Source: Sporothrix humicola (lineage: Eukaryota; Ascomycota; Sordariomycetes; Ophiostomatales; Ophiostomataceae). From it: a stretch of DNA of 64,000 nt. Made by a program: the position numbers and the translations under genes. Below are positions 10,861-20,704 of the stretch, piece by piece. Below the pieces are notes generated by a model. That model was not told the DNA's origin, searched no databases, and was given only the letters and a program-made list of their open reading frames with translations. Positions within the stretch are counted from its first letter, which is position 1. Each line of letters starts with the position of its first letter. The stretch is taken from contig WNYE01000051.1 of NCBI GenBank assembly GCA_021396245.1, forward strand, positions 6,701 to 70,700, read 5' to 3'.

Positions 10861-13146
10861 CTATTCCTCATACTCTTTCTCTCGTTTGTCCTCTCTCTCT
10901 GCTGTCCGTTGTCTGATTCTCTCGACCCATTCCTCTTCGCGCAAGTGGACCCCGTCCTTGCGCCATGGGTCCAGGTCCAGGCACGACTGGGCGTACGCGT
11001 CCAGGTCGCCATCATCAAAAAACTTGAGGCCGCTGACACCGTAGTCGCGGGGGTGGAAGGGGCGCATGGCAAACGTGAGCTCCTTTTCGGCAGCGAGAAT
11101 GGCGGCCTCGTCGTCGGCGGTGGCGTTGGCCGGGTCGCTGGCCTGCGCCTGCGCCTTGAGAGCGTCGAGCGTTTGCTGGCCCTCCTGCTGGACGCGCACG
11201 TGGCGCTCCCTGGCCAGCTTGTAATCTGTGCGGTAGTCCACGCCGAAGCCGGCGTCCTCGTCCTCGGCGCGGGCCATGGCCGCCTGGGCGCGCAGGAGGG
11301 CGTCGCGTTCGTCTTTGAGGAAAGAGTTCTCGCCGTACTCCCCCTCCTCGTACGGCATGTCCACCAGCGTTTGGATCTGCTCTTTCCAAAAGTCCCAGCG
11401 GTCGTGCGAGAAGCCGGGAGGAATGTCTTTTCCTTTCCCCAGGATCCCCACCACCACGGTCACCTCGTCCGGTCCAACGAAGCCCCGGTCGGCCCTCTGG
11501 CTTTCCCCGAGGAGCCACCTGCCGGCGTGCTCGAGCCACTCGACGGCGGCAAAGTGCCAGGCGCGGTGGAGAGTGGCGGCGAGGTTGGCGGGGTCGGTCC
11601 CGACGTACGGGGGGCAGTGCGGGCTGCCGCCCTCAAAGGCGACCCTCAGCACCCTCAAAGCGTCATCGCCAAACGCGGCCAGGTCCGCCTCCTGGCAGCG
11701 CGCCATAAAGGAGTTGTGGTTCGTCCAATACTCGGCTTCCTTGTCCGAGTCGTTGCGCGGCCCGCGGCCGCCCTCTTCCCAGCGATCACAAAAAAACGGC
11801 AGCTCCCCCCAGAGGAGACATGTGCGGCCGCCGCCGTTGACAAACGTGCCGCGGTAGTGGTTGTCGCGGAGAGCGACGAGAATGGCAACCAAGACGTCCT
11901 GTCCCGGGTGCTCGTCCGCCGGGACGATGCGTGCGACCGTGTGCAGAATGTTCCAAAACGTGTACAGGAAGCGCTCGGTGTTGCGCAAGGCCCTGTCCTG
12001 GTCACGCTGTGTGGGCGCAGTGGCATACGGGTCGCCAGACGTCCGGCGGGCCGCAGTGGTGGTCTGAACAGCGGTGGTGGTGGCGCCACTAGCACTAGCA
12101 CTGGCCCCGGCACTAACACCCGTGCCCGCCATCTTTTCCTTCTGTTTCTTCTGTTTGTCCTCCTTCTCAACCAGGCGCTGGCTCCGCCGCAGGCCGCTAA
12201 GACCGGCGTGCAGGCTGAAGATGGAGGGCACGTCCGAGCTGCCGCCGGACGCAGCGTCGCCGACTGACTGTGACTGTGACTGTGACTGTGACGTCGTTGA
12301 CCCGCCGCTGCGCTGTTTTAGTTCTGGATTTTCTTGTTTTTCTTGTTTTTCTTGTTCTCCTTCACTTTTCTGGTCTTGTTGTCCTTCACTCTTCTGTTCT
12401 TGTTGTCCTCCGCTTGCGCCTGCACTCCCGTCGCTGAAACGCACACGCTTGCCAGTCCGCTCGTCGTTGTCGTTGTCGTCGTCGTTGTCGTCGTCGTTGT
12501 CGTCGTCGTTGACGTCGTCGTTTTCGCCATCATCATTGTCGACAGGCACGCCGTGGTACCACTCGTCCTTGACGCGAATCGCCGAGATGCTGGGACACAG
12601 CTTGTCGATTTGGGTTGCTGCCTCGGCGGCGGCTTTTTCGATACTTGCACGGTTCGCTTTGAGTTTGAGGGCCTGCCCCAAGATCTTTAGGATCGACTGG
12701 TCCATCCTGGTCGCCACGCCGCGCCGGATCGTGTGCAGCCCAAACGGCAGCTTGCCCAGCTGGCGGTCCGCGGGTGTGTACTTTTCGTCCTCGACCTCAT
12801 CACGCCAATAGCCCTCGTTGTTCTCGTTGTTCTCGTCGCCGCTGTCGTTGGGGTCGTTGGGGTCGTCCAGGCCCGCGTAGTACTCGGCGTAGTCGACCCC
12901 GTCGTCGCTCGGGCTGCTCGGGCTGCTCGGGTCCGGGTCGATGCCAGGGGCGTGTCTTCTTTCATGGTGGCGCTTCGGCTGGGGCTCGGGCTGGGGCGTG
13001 CGGGCCGACGAAAGATGGGCGCCGCGCATTTCGTCGGTCAACTCGGTCGCGCCCTGCCCGGCAACGCCACCGCCTCCGGGCGTCAGTGGCGGCGCATCGG
13101 TCATGTGCGAGTCGTCATGCCCGCCTCGATCTTGCCTATGGCTCAT
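10861..13146 (-). CDS. DUF3632-like protein with an acidic low-complexity N-terminal half
   Basis: Single-exon, 761-residue protein of unknown function. Residues 1-360 are disordered: P/G-rich, then DDGVDYAEYY, DPNDPNDSGDENNENN, a run of D/N codons made by a GTC/GTT-type microsatellite at 12460-12525, and Q/E/K-rich and QSQSQSQS repeats. From about residue 390 a globular part begins (RFLYTFWNILHTVARIVP, HPGQDVLVAILVALRD, then W-rich segments and GFSHDRWDFWKEQIQTL), which resembles the fungal DUF3632 family by its W…HPxQ…L and late RWxFWK signatures. The last 100 residues are charged, possibly coiled coil. The start (ATG at 13146) opens straight into the disordered region. No catalytic motif recognised. 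Confidence 0.75.
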   Translation of the reverse strand: MSHRQDRGGHDDSHMTDAPPLTPGGGGVAGQGATELTDEMRGAHLSSARTPQPEPQPKRHHERRHAPGIDPDPSSPSSPSDDGVDYAEYYAGLDDPNDPNDSGDENNENNEGYWRDEVEDEKYTPADRQLGKLPFGLHTIRRGVATRMDQSILKILGQALKLKANRASIEKAAAEAATQIDKLCPSISAIRVKDEWYHGVPVDNDDGENDDVNDDDNDDDNDDDNDNDERTGKRVRFSDGSAGASGGQQEQKSEGQQDQKSEGEQEKQEKQENPELKQRSGGSTTSQSQSQSQSVGDAASGGSSDVPSIFSLHAGLSGLRRSQRLVEKEDKQKKQKEKMAGTGVSAGASASASGATTTAVQTTTAARRTSGDPYATAPTQRDQDRALRNTERFLYTFWNILHTVARIVPADEHPGQDVLVAILVALRDNHYRGTFVNGGGRTCLLWGELPFFCDRWEEGGRGPRNDSDKEAEYWTNHNSFMARCQEADLAAFGDDALRVLRVAFEGGSPHCPPYVGTDPANLAATLHRAWHFAAVEWLEHAGRWLLGESQRADRGFVGPDEVTVVVGILGKGKDIPPGFSHDRWDFWKEQIQTLVDMPYEEGEYGENSFLKDERDALLRAQAAMARAEDEDAGFGVDYRTDYKLARERHVRVQQEGQQTLDALKAQAQASDPANATADDEAAILAAEKELTFAMRPFHPRDYGVSGLKFFDDGDLDAYAQSCLDLDPWRKDGVHLREEEWVERIRQRTAEREDKREKEYEE

Positions 13147-14428
13147 GATGAGAAGAGGGTAGGGGTGTTGATGTGTTCAATCGTGGTCAAGGTGAAGTAA
13201 AAAAAAGCAGAATAAAGATGAGGTGGGAGGTGCAAAGAAAGAAGAGAGAATAGAAATGAAGATGTGGAAGAGTCGGATTGTGCAAATGGATTGTGCAAAT
13301 GGATTGTGCAAATGCTTCTGACGAGGAACCTCTCCTTTTGAGCTGGGGAGACGACGATACAATTGGCGACATGATTGTAGTGAATTGATTTTGAGTCCAC
13401 CTGAAATGCGCTTGGCGAATGTTGGATGCATTGATCGTGCTTCACTCACAAACATGAGAACTGGCGAAAATCAATATCCGACATGTAGTGAAGTGCAAAC
13501 ATCGAGTTGTCTGAAAACGGCCAATTGGCGTTGATGTGTGTCCCTTTGCGGTTGTGTGGTTGTGTGGATTTTCTTTGTTGTTACCCCTAGCGGCGGGGTA
13601 TTCGCTACAAGGTTTGATTTTGATTTTGGAGGGCGTGTTGGTGAATTGAAACCACTACTTCATACACTGGGAACCAACAGCTCTAGTTCACAGACTTTCG
13701 CTTTCTTTGCTGATAACCTCCTTTGAATCTCTGAAATTTATTTTTGATTTTGATTTTGATTTTGATTTTCAACAATGAGAACAGCCACCTTCGGGTCTCT
13801 AATTCAGCCACCCCCAACGTCAATGTCAATACATCTGCAGACGGAAAGAATGCCGGATGCAGAATGCACGAGATCAACGAAAGAAATTCAAAGAAATATT
13901 TTCTGCATCGGGAACGTTGAAAGAAGAACGTTGAAAGTACATCGCCAACATGTTTTCGTGTTTTTTTTTTTTTGTTGACTTCACCCCTGGCCAGGGGTCC
14001 TTCCGGATTCGTTCCTATTGTCGTGCACAACAGCACCAGTTCGCGCACATCTCCAATGCAATTTCTTGTTTTCTTTCTTCTTTTTTCTTTGATGGAGGTC
14101 TGCTCTTTTCCATTTCCCTTTTTTTTTCAGTTTCTTTCGTGATGCTTTAGAATGCGCCAGGATATCGATTCTCGGCCAATCCGCCCACCATGCAACGGTT
14201 CCGGACCCCAATGCGCCCAGTTGCGCAGTCGCATGGTCGCATGGTCGCATGGGCGCATGCGGTATGTCTTTATTGAGAGTAAATGCCCAAATAAATAATA
14301 AATAATATGATGACCCGGCCTTTTGATGTCAGTGATGTGTGTTTTTCTGGATGATGCTTCTCTCGTTCAACAACAATCTACCATCTCACATTCTTCAAGT
14401 TTGCATTACATCCCACACATCTCACAAA
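13147..14428. promoter_or_regulatory. Divergent intergenic between DUF3632-like and RGG/Q-rich genes
   Basis: This 1.28 kb gap carries the promoters of both flanking genes. It contains simple repeats: three copies of an 11-base unit (ATTGTGCAAAT / GGATTGTGCAA phase) at about 13274-13314, a GATTTT repeat at 13743-13769, T-runs near 13960-13972, and a GCATGGTC-type tandem repeat at about 14231-14262. CT-rich leader and CACAAAATG context precede the start at 14429. No RNA gene or coding region recognised. Confidence 0.55.
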
Positions 14429-16597
14429 ATGAATCAAGCTGGCCCTGGACGAGAGCGTGGAGAGCGTGGAGAGCGTGGAGATCGTGCACGACGTCGAGGG
14501 AGAGGAGGTCGTGCAGGAAGAGGAGGAAGAGGAGCTGCCCGTGGGGACGTAGCTGCTCGAGGCGGCGTTGGGAGACGCGGAGGGGGAGGAGCAGGAGCCG
14601 GAGCAGGAAGGGGAGCGGCAGCTGGCCGAGGTGCTGGTGCTGATCGAGGACGTGGCGGCGCAAATACGGGAAATGCCGGAAACAACAACAACAACAACAA
14701 CCCGGCCAACAACAACAACCCAGCCCCTGCGGCAGCCCATCCACTCGATCCGGCCGCTCAAGGTTTTGCAGTCCCGGCACCACCACCTCGCAGCCTCGCC
14801 GACACGCCCGTCACCAACATTCCCAACATTTTCACCGAGCCACCGACGGGCAACCCGTCCAGTGAGAGCGAGGCTGAGGGAGAGAGAGAGGGGGAGGGTA
14901 AGGCTGGTGATAGCCAGGAGACTCCTGCTCCTGCTCCTGTACCCGCCCCCGAACTCACCGAGGAGCAAAAGGAAGAGCTCCGCCAGGAAAACCGCACCGA
15001 GCGCATCGACGAGCACTTTAGCCTCGTGCCCTTTGCGATGAACGGCCACGCGTTCTACCTGTCGGCCGACCTACCAAAGTCCGAGTGGACGCGCAACATC
15101 TGGGAGCGCGACTTTGCGAGCCAGCTGGCGGCCGCCCCCATCGAGCCAGGGCCAAAACCGACGCCCGAGATCCTGCGCGAGCGCAGGGTGCGGCGGCTGC
15201 GGCGCATCAACGCGGCGCGCCACAAGAAGGGCAAGCCGCCGCTGCCCGACATTCCAGAGAATACCGACACGCAAATAGCCATAGCCGAAGCCGAGGGCGG
15301 CGGCCACGACGAGACGCGGTACCCGCACCAGATCTACCCGACGGAATGGGAGTGCACGGGCACCGGCACCGGCACCAGCACCGGTCGTGATCGTGATCGT
15401 GATCGTAGCCGCACCAAAACCAAAACCAAAACCAAAACCAAAACGAAAAACAAGTTTGGCCAGGAGGGCTTTGTGCTGGGCCACCCGATCGTGGCCGACG
15501 GCAAAGAGTACGACTGGGAGGACTGCCCCATGTACGTGCGCGTGTGGTACCACCCAGACGACAAATCGAAAGCGATCCAGGTGTACCACAGCGAGGCCGA
15601 GCGCGTCAAGCGGGACGACGCCGCCAAGATACAGAATGAGCAGCGCCTGCCGGGCTTGCGGCGCCACGAGGAAAACCTCAGGCAGCAGTTGGAGGCCATG
15701 GAAGAGGAGCACCGCGTCAACGAGGTGCAGCATTTCGAGCGGCTCGGCCTGCCCGTGCCGCCACAAGTCCGTGCAGGTCGTAATATGGGTTGCGCTCATG
15801 GCCGAGGCGACCGTAGCCCCCTCTACATCCCGGCCAATCCTCCCCTCGGCCCCAACCCCAACCGTTTGGCCGTACCCCCCGCCCTCGTCCTGCTTCGCCG
15901 CCATTACAACGGCGCCTGCGCAGAGCTGCACGATGTCGAGCAGAAAGTCGCCCACCCCAAATCAAAAGGGTGCGCGCCGTTTGCGCTGTCCGCAAAGATC
16001 CCCCAACTTGCCGAGTTCGACCGCATCGTCCACACCCCCCTCCTGCCCTACAAGCGCCAGTACGACACCTTGCCCGAGAAAAACTACTACATGATGTGCG
16101 CCAACACGGCGCCCGAGTGCACGCAGCGCATGGGCTGGGCCTGGCGGACCGAGCTGACGATTACGCGGTGCGACTGCCAGGAGCGGCTGTACCAGCGTGA
16201 ACTGGAGAGGCAGAGGCAGGCGAGGGAGAGGGCGGCGGGTGGTCCGGGAGGACAAGGAGGGCAGGGACAGGGAGAACCTGCGGGAGGTCAAGCAGGACCA
16301 GTAGGAGGTCAACATGGACAGGCAGGTCGACAACAACGAGAGCCAGGAGGGCAACGAGGGCAACGAGGGCAACGAGGGCAACGAGGACAACGAGGGCAAC
16401 GAGGACAACGAGGACAACAACAAAGACAGCAACCAGGACGGCAAGCTCAGCAAGCTCAGCAAGCTCAGCGAGCTCAAGGTCGGCAGGCCCAACAACAACA
16501 GCAGCAACAACAAGCCCAGAGACCAGACGCGTGCACAGAAGCACCGGCGGACGACGGCGGTGGCTGGGCAACAGTGACTAACAAGCGTAGGAGGTAG
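14429..16597 (+). CDS. RGG/Q-rich low-complexity protein of unknown function
   Basis: Single-exon, 722-residue protein. It begins with an Arg/Gly block (RGERGERGDRARRRGRGG, residues about 8-80), an N/P run, and an acidic S/E segment. A less repetitive middle (about residues 190-590) includes NGHAFYLSADLPKSEWTRNI, GFVLGHPIVADGKEYDWED, DDKSKAIQVYHSEAERVKR and a charged helix. It ends in G/Q-rich repeats (RGQ)n and poly-Q. Tandem DNA repeats encode TGTGTGTSTG, RDRDRDR and TKTKTKTK inside the middle part. RGG blocks often bind RNA and the Q-rich tail is prion-like, but there is no RNA-binding domain to confirm this. The cysteines near the C-terminus (CANTAPEC, CDCQ) might bind metal. Start chosen for the ACAAAATGA context. 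Degenerate copies of its middle module appear at 1.6-3.3 kb. Confidence 0.7.
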   Translation: MNQAGPGRERGERGERGDRARRRGRGGRAGRGGRGAARGDVAARGGVGRRGGGGAGAGAGRGAAAGRGAGADRGRGGANTGNAGNNNNNNNPANNNNPAPAAAHPLDPAAQGFAVPAPPPRSLADTPVTNIPNIFTEPPTGNPSSESEAEGEREGEGKAGDSQETPAPAPVPAPELTEEQKEELRQENRTERIDEHFSLVPFAMNGHAFYLSADLPKSEWTRNIWERDFASQLAAAPIEPGPKPTPEILRERRVRRLRRINAARHKKGKPPLPDIPENTDTQIAIAEAEGGGHDETRYPHQIYPTEWECTGTGTGTSTGRDRDRDRSRTKTKTKTKTKTKNKFGQEGFVLGHPIVADGKEYDWEDCPMYVRVWYHPDDKSKAIQVYHSEAERVKRDDAAKIQNEQRLPGLRRHEENLRQQLEAMEEEHRVNEVQHFERLGLPVPPQVRAGRNMGCAHGRGDRSPLYIPANPPLGPNPNRLAVPPALVLLRRHYNGACAELHDVEQKVAHPKSKGCAPFALSAKIPQLAEFDRIVHTPLLPYKRQYDTLPEKNYYMMCANTAPECTQRMGWAWRTELTITRCDCQERLYQRELERQRQARERAAGGPGGQGGQGQGEPAGGQAGPVGGQHGQAGRQQREPGGQRGQRGQRGQRGQRGQRGQRGQQQRQQPGRQAQQAQQAQRAQGRQAQQQQQQQQAQRPDACTEAPADDGGGWATVTNKRRR

Positions 16598-17867
16598 GGT
16601 GGACTGTAGGTTGGGATTTGTATTTTTGCTTTTATTTCTGTTTGCTTTGGTCAGGTTTCATTTGATTTTTTTTTATTTCGTTTGGTTTTATCTTTGTAGT
16701 ATGACGCAATAAAATAAGACGGTCTCCGTCGTGTCCTCTCTTATCAATCGCGGCGCCTTTCCGCACTTTGCCCGTGACAGCCTGGGTAGGAGAATTTAAC
16801 AAAAGAAGCTTAAATGAAAACGGAGAATCTGACAGTTGACAGAAGACAAAAGTCAAAGTGCGGGCATCGGCCGGTACCTGGAGATTTCTGGGTCTGCCCT
16901 ACAGTAATACTCCCGTGACAGAAGGCGACGCCAAACGGGTCACGGCGCGTCACGACGTCAGAGGCGAGGAGTTGGGAGGGGTTATGAGAAGAAGATGAAA
17001 GAAGATAAACAGCAGCCTAGAAGTTGTTGAAAAGCTAATCTGTAATGGACGACGCCTCTTTTTCTCCAGGATCGTGCCAAGCCGGCTGGCGTCAGAAGCA
17101 CAAGCAAAAAGATGAAGAGAAGGGATGAAAATGATTGTTGAAAAGACGCTGGAGAGTGTGTCCCTCGGTAGGCTGAACGGTGTTTTGCAGCAAAAACAGG
17201 AGAGAAACAGGCCGACGACAACGGCCGAGCCCCAACAAATACAGCGTTGGGGTGCTGTCTGATTTTTGGAGAGGAAAAGGTGCGGAATAAGGTGCTGCGC
17301 CTCGCAGGCTATTCCGCGCTGGGCCTGTCAACGGTCAAGCCAGCCAAGAACAACCCACGATAGCGCCAACAGCCGTCGCGAAAAAGAAGGGGACCACACG
17401 AACGAAAAGGGGACCACAGTTGCATCCGTGCTCAGGGCTGACTGGGTATGGTTTGGTTTGTTTGGGAGAAGGCAGGTAGCACACGACAGGGCTGACCAGA
17501 CCTATCACAGCTGGCGAGAGAAAGACCCGAGCACGAGCTGAACCGTCGAAATGAGGGCCGCCAAGACAATACCGTCGCAAAGTTAGAAGCGTCAGAAGCG
17601 TCGAAATCGTAAAAGAGTAACTCGATCAAGACGATGACGATGTCGATTGTCACAAGGAAAAGAAACATATATTAATGTCGCCCGCATCTCGAGTTGAAGA
17701 GAACTAAAATCAAAATCAGATCGCAAACAGCAAACAACATCTCCATACACGAGATCGACATCAGCCCTACGTGCCGTCGCATTCTCCACTCCACTCTCAC
17801 TCCTCCAACACTTTACTTTGACTTTGACTTCGTCAACATCGACTCGCCTTCGGCTCGTCTAGTCATA
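16598..17867. other. Intergenic, promoter of the ankyrin gene
   Basis: No coding region supported. An 8-bp perfect inverted repeat, GCGGAATA at 17282-17289 and TATTCCGC at 17310-17317, with a 20-base spacer, could form a hairpin or bind a dimeric factor. The last 100 bases before 17868 are CT-rich leader. Nothing else recognised. Confidence 0.5.
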
Positions 17868-19616
17868 ATGGCCGAAGACGGCGACCCCAGCCTGCCGCCG
17901 TATGCGGCATTCTACGACGACAACGACATGGTCATGTGGATCGACCGCATGGCGGCGCGCCGTGAAGAGCTCAGCCTGCCCCTGACGCACCCGCGCTACA
18001 ACAGCCAGATTGTGTGGATCAAAAAGGACGGCGTGACGGTGGGGCGGCGGTGGACGGGCACGTCGGGGCCGTACATTGTGCCGCGCGAGGACGGCACGTT
18101 TCCCGAGATCACGCCCGACGGGCACCCGCTGCCGGACGATGTGATTGAGGCGCTGGTGCGCTCCGAGGGCGCTGCCTCGATCCTGATGGACCAAAAGGTG
18201 ATTATCGAGACGTTCTTTCGCCTCATACGCATGGGCCAGACGGGCATGGTCGCGCTTTTTGTGACAAAAGGCCTGGTGAGCCCCGACGTGACGGATGGCC
18301 GCGGGTACGAGAACCAGTACTCGATGCAGTTTGTGCCGGGGAGCGAGCCGAAGAAGCAAAAGGTTGTCCCAAAGAAGAAGAGCTGGTGGGGAAAGAAGGA
18401 GCCCGATGAGCCCGAGGCGCCGTACGATCCTGCGTCGCGGGCTCCTCCCCTAACTTCTCCCGAGCGCGGCGACCAGTGGAACGGCTGTACACCCCTGCTG
18501 GCGGCTGTTGACGTCGGCGATGCCGCCATGGTGCGCACGCTTGTCGCCCTCGGTGCCGACATCAACCGCATGGCGCGCCCGCCGGACCTGCACCGCGCCA
18601 AGGACGGCGAGGTGCTGTACATGAGCCGCAGAGGAAGAGGCATGGACAACGAGCTGGACCGCAGGGTCCGGCGCACGCCGCTGATGCTGGCCGCCGCGCA
18701 AGGCCGTCTAGCCCTGGCCAAGCTGTTCTACCAGGAGCTCAAAGCCGACGAGTCCTTGACTGCCCCCGACGGCTACCACGCGCTGCGACTGGCCGCCGAG
18801 GGCCGCCACCGCGAGATCGTGGCCATGCTGCCGGCCCGCCGCGGCGGCGCCTGGGCCCGCTTCGCGACGCGCCACGGGCACGCCATGCAGAAAATCGCCA
18901 AAGCGACAAGGAGCATCGGGTGGTTCACCACCAGCGTCGGCAAGATTTTGGTGTGGTGCATTCCCAAGTGGCTGCTATACACCATTCCGAAAGAACTCAT
19001 AATCCAGCCCATGGGCCGCCTCGGCAAGTACTTGTGGGAGCACCGCCGCGAGATTCTGCCGGCCATCGGCTCGTTCCTGGCCAAGCTGCCCAAGCGCATC
19101 TGGACCGGCGCCCAAGACTTTGTCTGTTTTGTCCGCGACTTTGTCAAGGCCCTGGCGGAGACGGTCGTCCACTTTGTCAAGAAGATTCCCAGTCTCCTAA
19201 AAGTGGCCGGGGAATGGGTGGCCGCGACCGCCAAAATGTGGGCTGCCGCCATTGCCAACATCGCCGGCCGTGTCGCCTCGGCCATCCACACCGCCCTGGT
19301 CGCGGTGGCCACCTGGTTCCGCACCATCACCCTCGCGGACGTCCTGCGCGGCGTCCAGTCGGTGTTCCACGCCATCTTTGTCGGCCTGCCCAAGGCCGTC
19401 TGGCATTCTGTGCTTCTCATGTTTGACTACTCTTTGAAAGCGGTGCAGGTCCTGTTTGGCGGCCTCGCGTTTGTCATTTACTTTATCGGCCTCATTCTCT
19501 TCCACACCGCCATCTTTATCCCCCGCCAGATCTGGCGCATCCTGTCCGCCCTCGGCAGCTACATCGGCGGCGCCTTCCACGAAGTCATTGTCTGGTTCGA
19601 CCCCAAGAGTGTCTAA
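17868..19616 (+). CDS. Ankyrin-repeat protein with a long amphipathic/hydrophobic C-terminal tail
   Basis: Single-exon, 582-residue protein. Residues about 100-330 hold divergent ankyrin repeats, the clearest being GCTPLLAAVDVGDAAMVRTL and RRTPLMLAAAQGRLALAKLF, plus GYHALRLAAEGRHREIVAML. The first repeat is separated by a lysine-rich insert (KKQKVVPKKKSWWGKK). From about residue 340 to the end the composition changes to many helices with recurring Pro-basic-x-x-Trp/Leu turns (IPKWLL, IPKELI, LPKRIW, LPKAVW, IPRQIW) and strongly hydrophobic stretches such as FGGLAFVIYFIGLILFHTAI. This suggests membrane association or pore-like helices. Start (ATAATGGCC) chosen over longer upstream frames because translation upstream is leader-like. 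Partner and role unknown. Confidence 0.75.
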   Translation: MAEDGDPSLPPYAAFYDDNDMVMWIDRMAARREELSLPLTHPRYNSQIVWIKKDGVTVGRRWTGTSGPYIVPREDGTFPEITPDGHPLPDDVIEALVRSEGAASILMDQKVIIETFFRLIRMGQTGMVALFVTKGLVSPDVTDGRGYENQYSMQFVPGSEPKKQKVVPKKKSWWGKKEPDEPEAPYDPASRAPPLTSPERGDQWNGCTPLLAAVDVGDAAMVRTLVALGADINRMARPPDLHRAKDGEVLYMSRRGRGMDNELDRRVRRTPLMLAAAQGRLALAKLFYQELKADESLTAPDGYHALRLAAEGRHREIVAMLPARRGGAWARFATRHGHAMQKIAKATRSIGWFTTSVGKILVWCIPKWLLYTIPKELIIQPMGRLGKYLWEHRREILPAIGSFLAKLPKRIWTGAQDFVCFVRDFVKALAETVVHFVKKIPSLLKVAGEWVAATAKMWAAAIANIAGRVASAIHTALVAVATWFRTITLADVLRGVQSVFHAIFVGLPKAVWHSVLLMFDYSLKAVQVLFGGLAFVIYFIGLILFHTAIFIPRQIWRILSALGSYIGGAFHEVIVWFDPKSV

Positions 19617-20052
19617 AGAGAGAAGTGAAGGACTCTGTTTGTACGATATTGGAGAGTGTATGATATTACGGTATGCTGTATGCTGTTGGTTATGGCTGAT
19701 GAGCGAGCGTTTCTTTTCTTGTTTTGATTTTGATATCCTGTTTTGTTTTCTTTTTCTCCTGTCGTCCCATTCCTTCCTTTCTTTTGTCACTTTACTACTC
19801 ACTGTGTAGACCACAGAACGCCTAATCTTTCCTTTGTCAATTACGTAGCATGAATAGCGATATTTACTCAATTTCTACTTTTTCTGTTTTGCATTTCATG
19901 AATTGTTGTGTTGTGCAGTTTCGAAATTCAAAAATCAAAACAAATCGATCCAACCTGAGTGTGAATTTGATGTTCTGCTGAACCAATTTGGGTAGCCTTT
20001 ATAGATTGTGTTAGTGCAGTCGTGCTTCAACAAGTCCTAATGTCCGAAAACA
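19617..20052. other. Intergenic: ankyrin gene 3' region and tRNA 5' flank
   Basis: AT-richer, with T-rich tracts that may serve in 3' end formation of the preceding gene. No coding sequence recognised. Confidence 0.55.
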
Positions 20053-20123
20053 TCCGATATGGTGTAATGGTCAACATCCGACGCTCTCACCGTCGAGCTC
20101 GGGGTTCGATTCCCCGTATCGGA
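20053..20123 (+). tRNA. tRNA-Glu (anticodon CTC)
   Basis: A 71-base cloverleaf: acceptor strands TCCGATA and TATCGGA pair perfectly, the anticodon stem CGACG/CGTCG frames the loop CTCTCAC, giving anticodon CTC (reads GAG), and the T-arm GGGGTTCGATTCCCC is canonical and contains the B box. No intron. A run of seven T at 20144-20150 is the likely Pol III terminator. Confidence 0.95.
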
Positions 20124-20143
20124 GATCAGTTAGTAAAAGTCGA

Positions 20144-20150
20144 TTTTTTT
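20144..20150 (+). terminator. Pol III T-run after tRNA-Glu
   Basis: Seven consecutive T begin 21 bases past the tRNA end. A longer run of 25 T at 20171-20195 follows and could act as backup or simply be a simple repeat. Confidence 0.6.
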
Positions 20151-20704
20151 GGTGGTGTCTGTCCACTGCCTTTTTTTTTTTTTTTTTTTTTTTTTGCATA
20201 TTGTCACGTGCCACTCACGTCGTCGGCATTATGGAGGGGCATTGCATCATGCCGCAGCCGCTGTCGCAAAGCAGCAGGAGCAGCAGCAAATTGCCCAAAT
20301 TGCGCTAGCTTTCAGGTACCTTTTGCAGCACCCTGGGAGAAGGAACACCTTGACGGCCGACTTCACGGCGGAATCGAGACAAGACAAAAGAAGCCAAGCT
20401 GCTGACGGACATTGTTGTCTTGTCTTCCATATTCCTCTTGTTCTGACATACCTTGTCATTCTGGGTCATTCTGACTCTCACTCGTTCCTACCGTTTTGTC
20501 GCGAGGTTTGTCATCGAGTCGACTCAATCGCACCTTCCTCACAAGTCTTTAGTCCCTTAAGCCGAGCTCCGACTTAACTCGGTCTTTCGTCGATCTCACT
20601 TTCTCGACTTCCCATCGACCACTTCCCAACTTCACCTCCTCCCGGACAGTACGGAATCGACACGACATGCTTCCGCCTGCTTGACACTTCCTTCCTACGT
20701 CACA
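20151..20704. promoter_or_regulatory. T25 tract and promoter of ATM1
   Basis: Contains a 25-base poly-T at 20171-20195 and, closer to the gene, CT-rich leader with TCGACT-like repeats. No coding region. Confidence 0.5.

Noticed and set aside
10720..12267. 515-codon plus-strand frame
   Set aside because: Antisense to the DUF3632-like gene; translation is V/G/A/R-rich with no domain.
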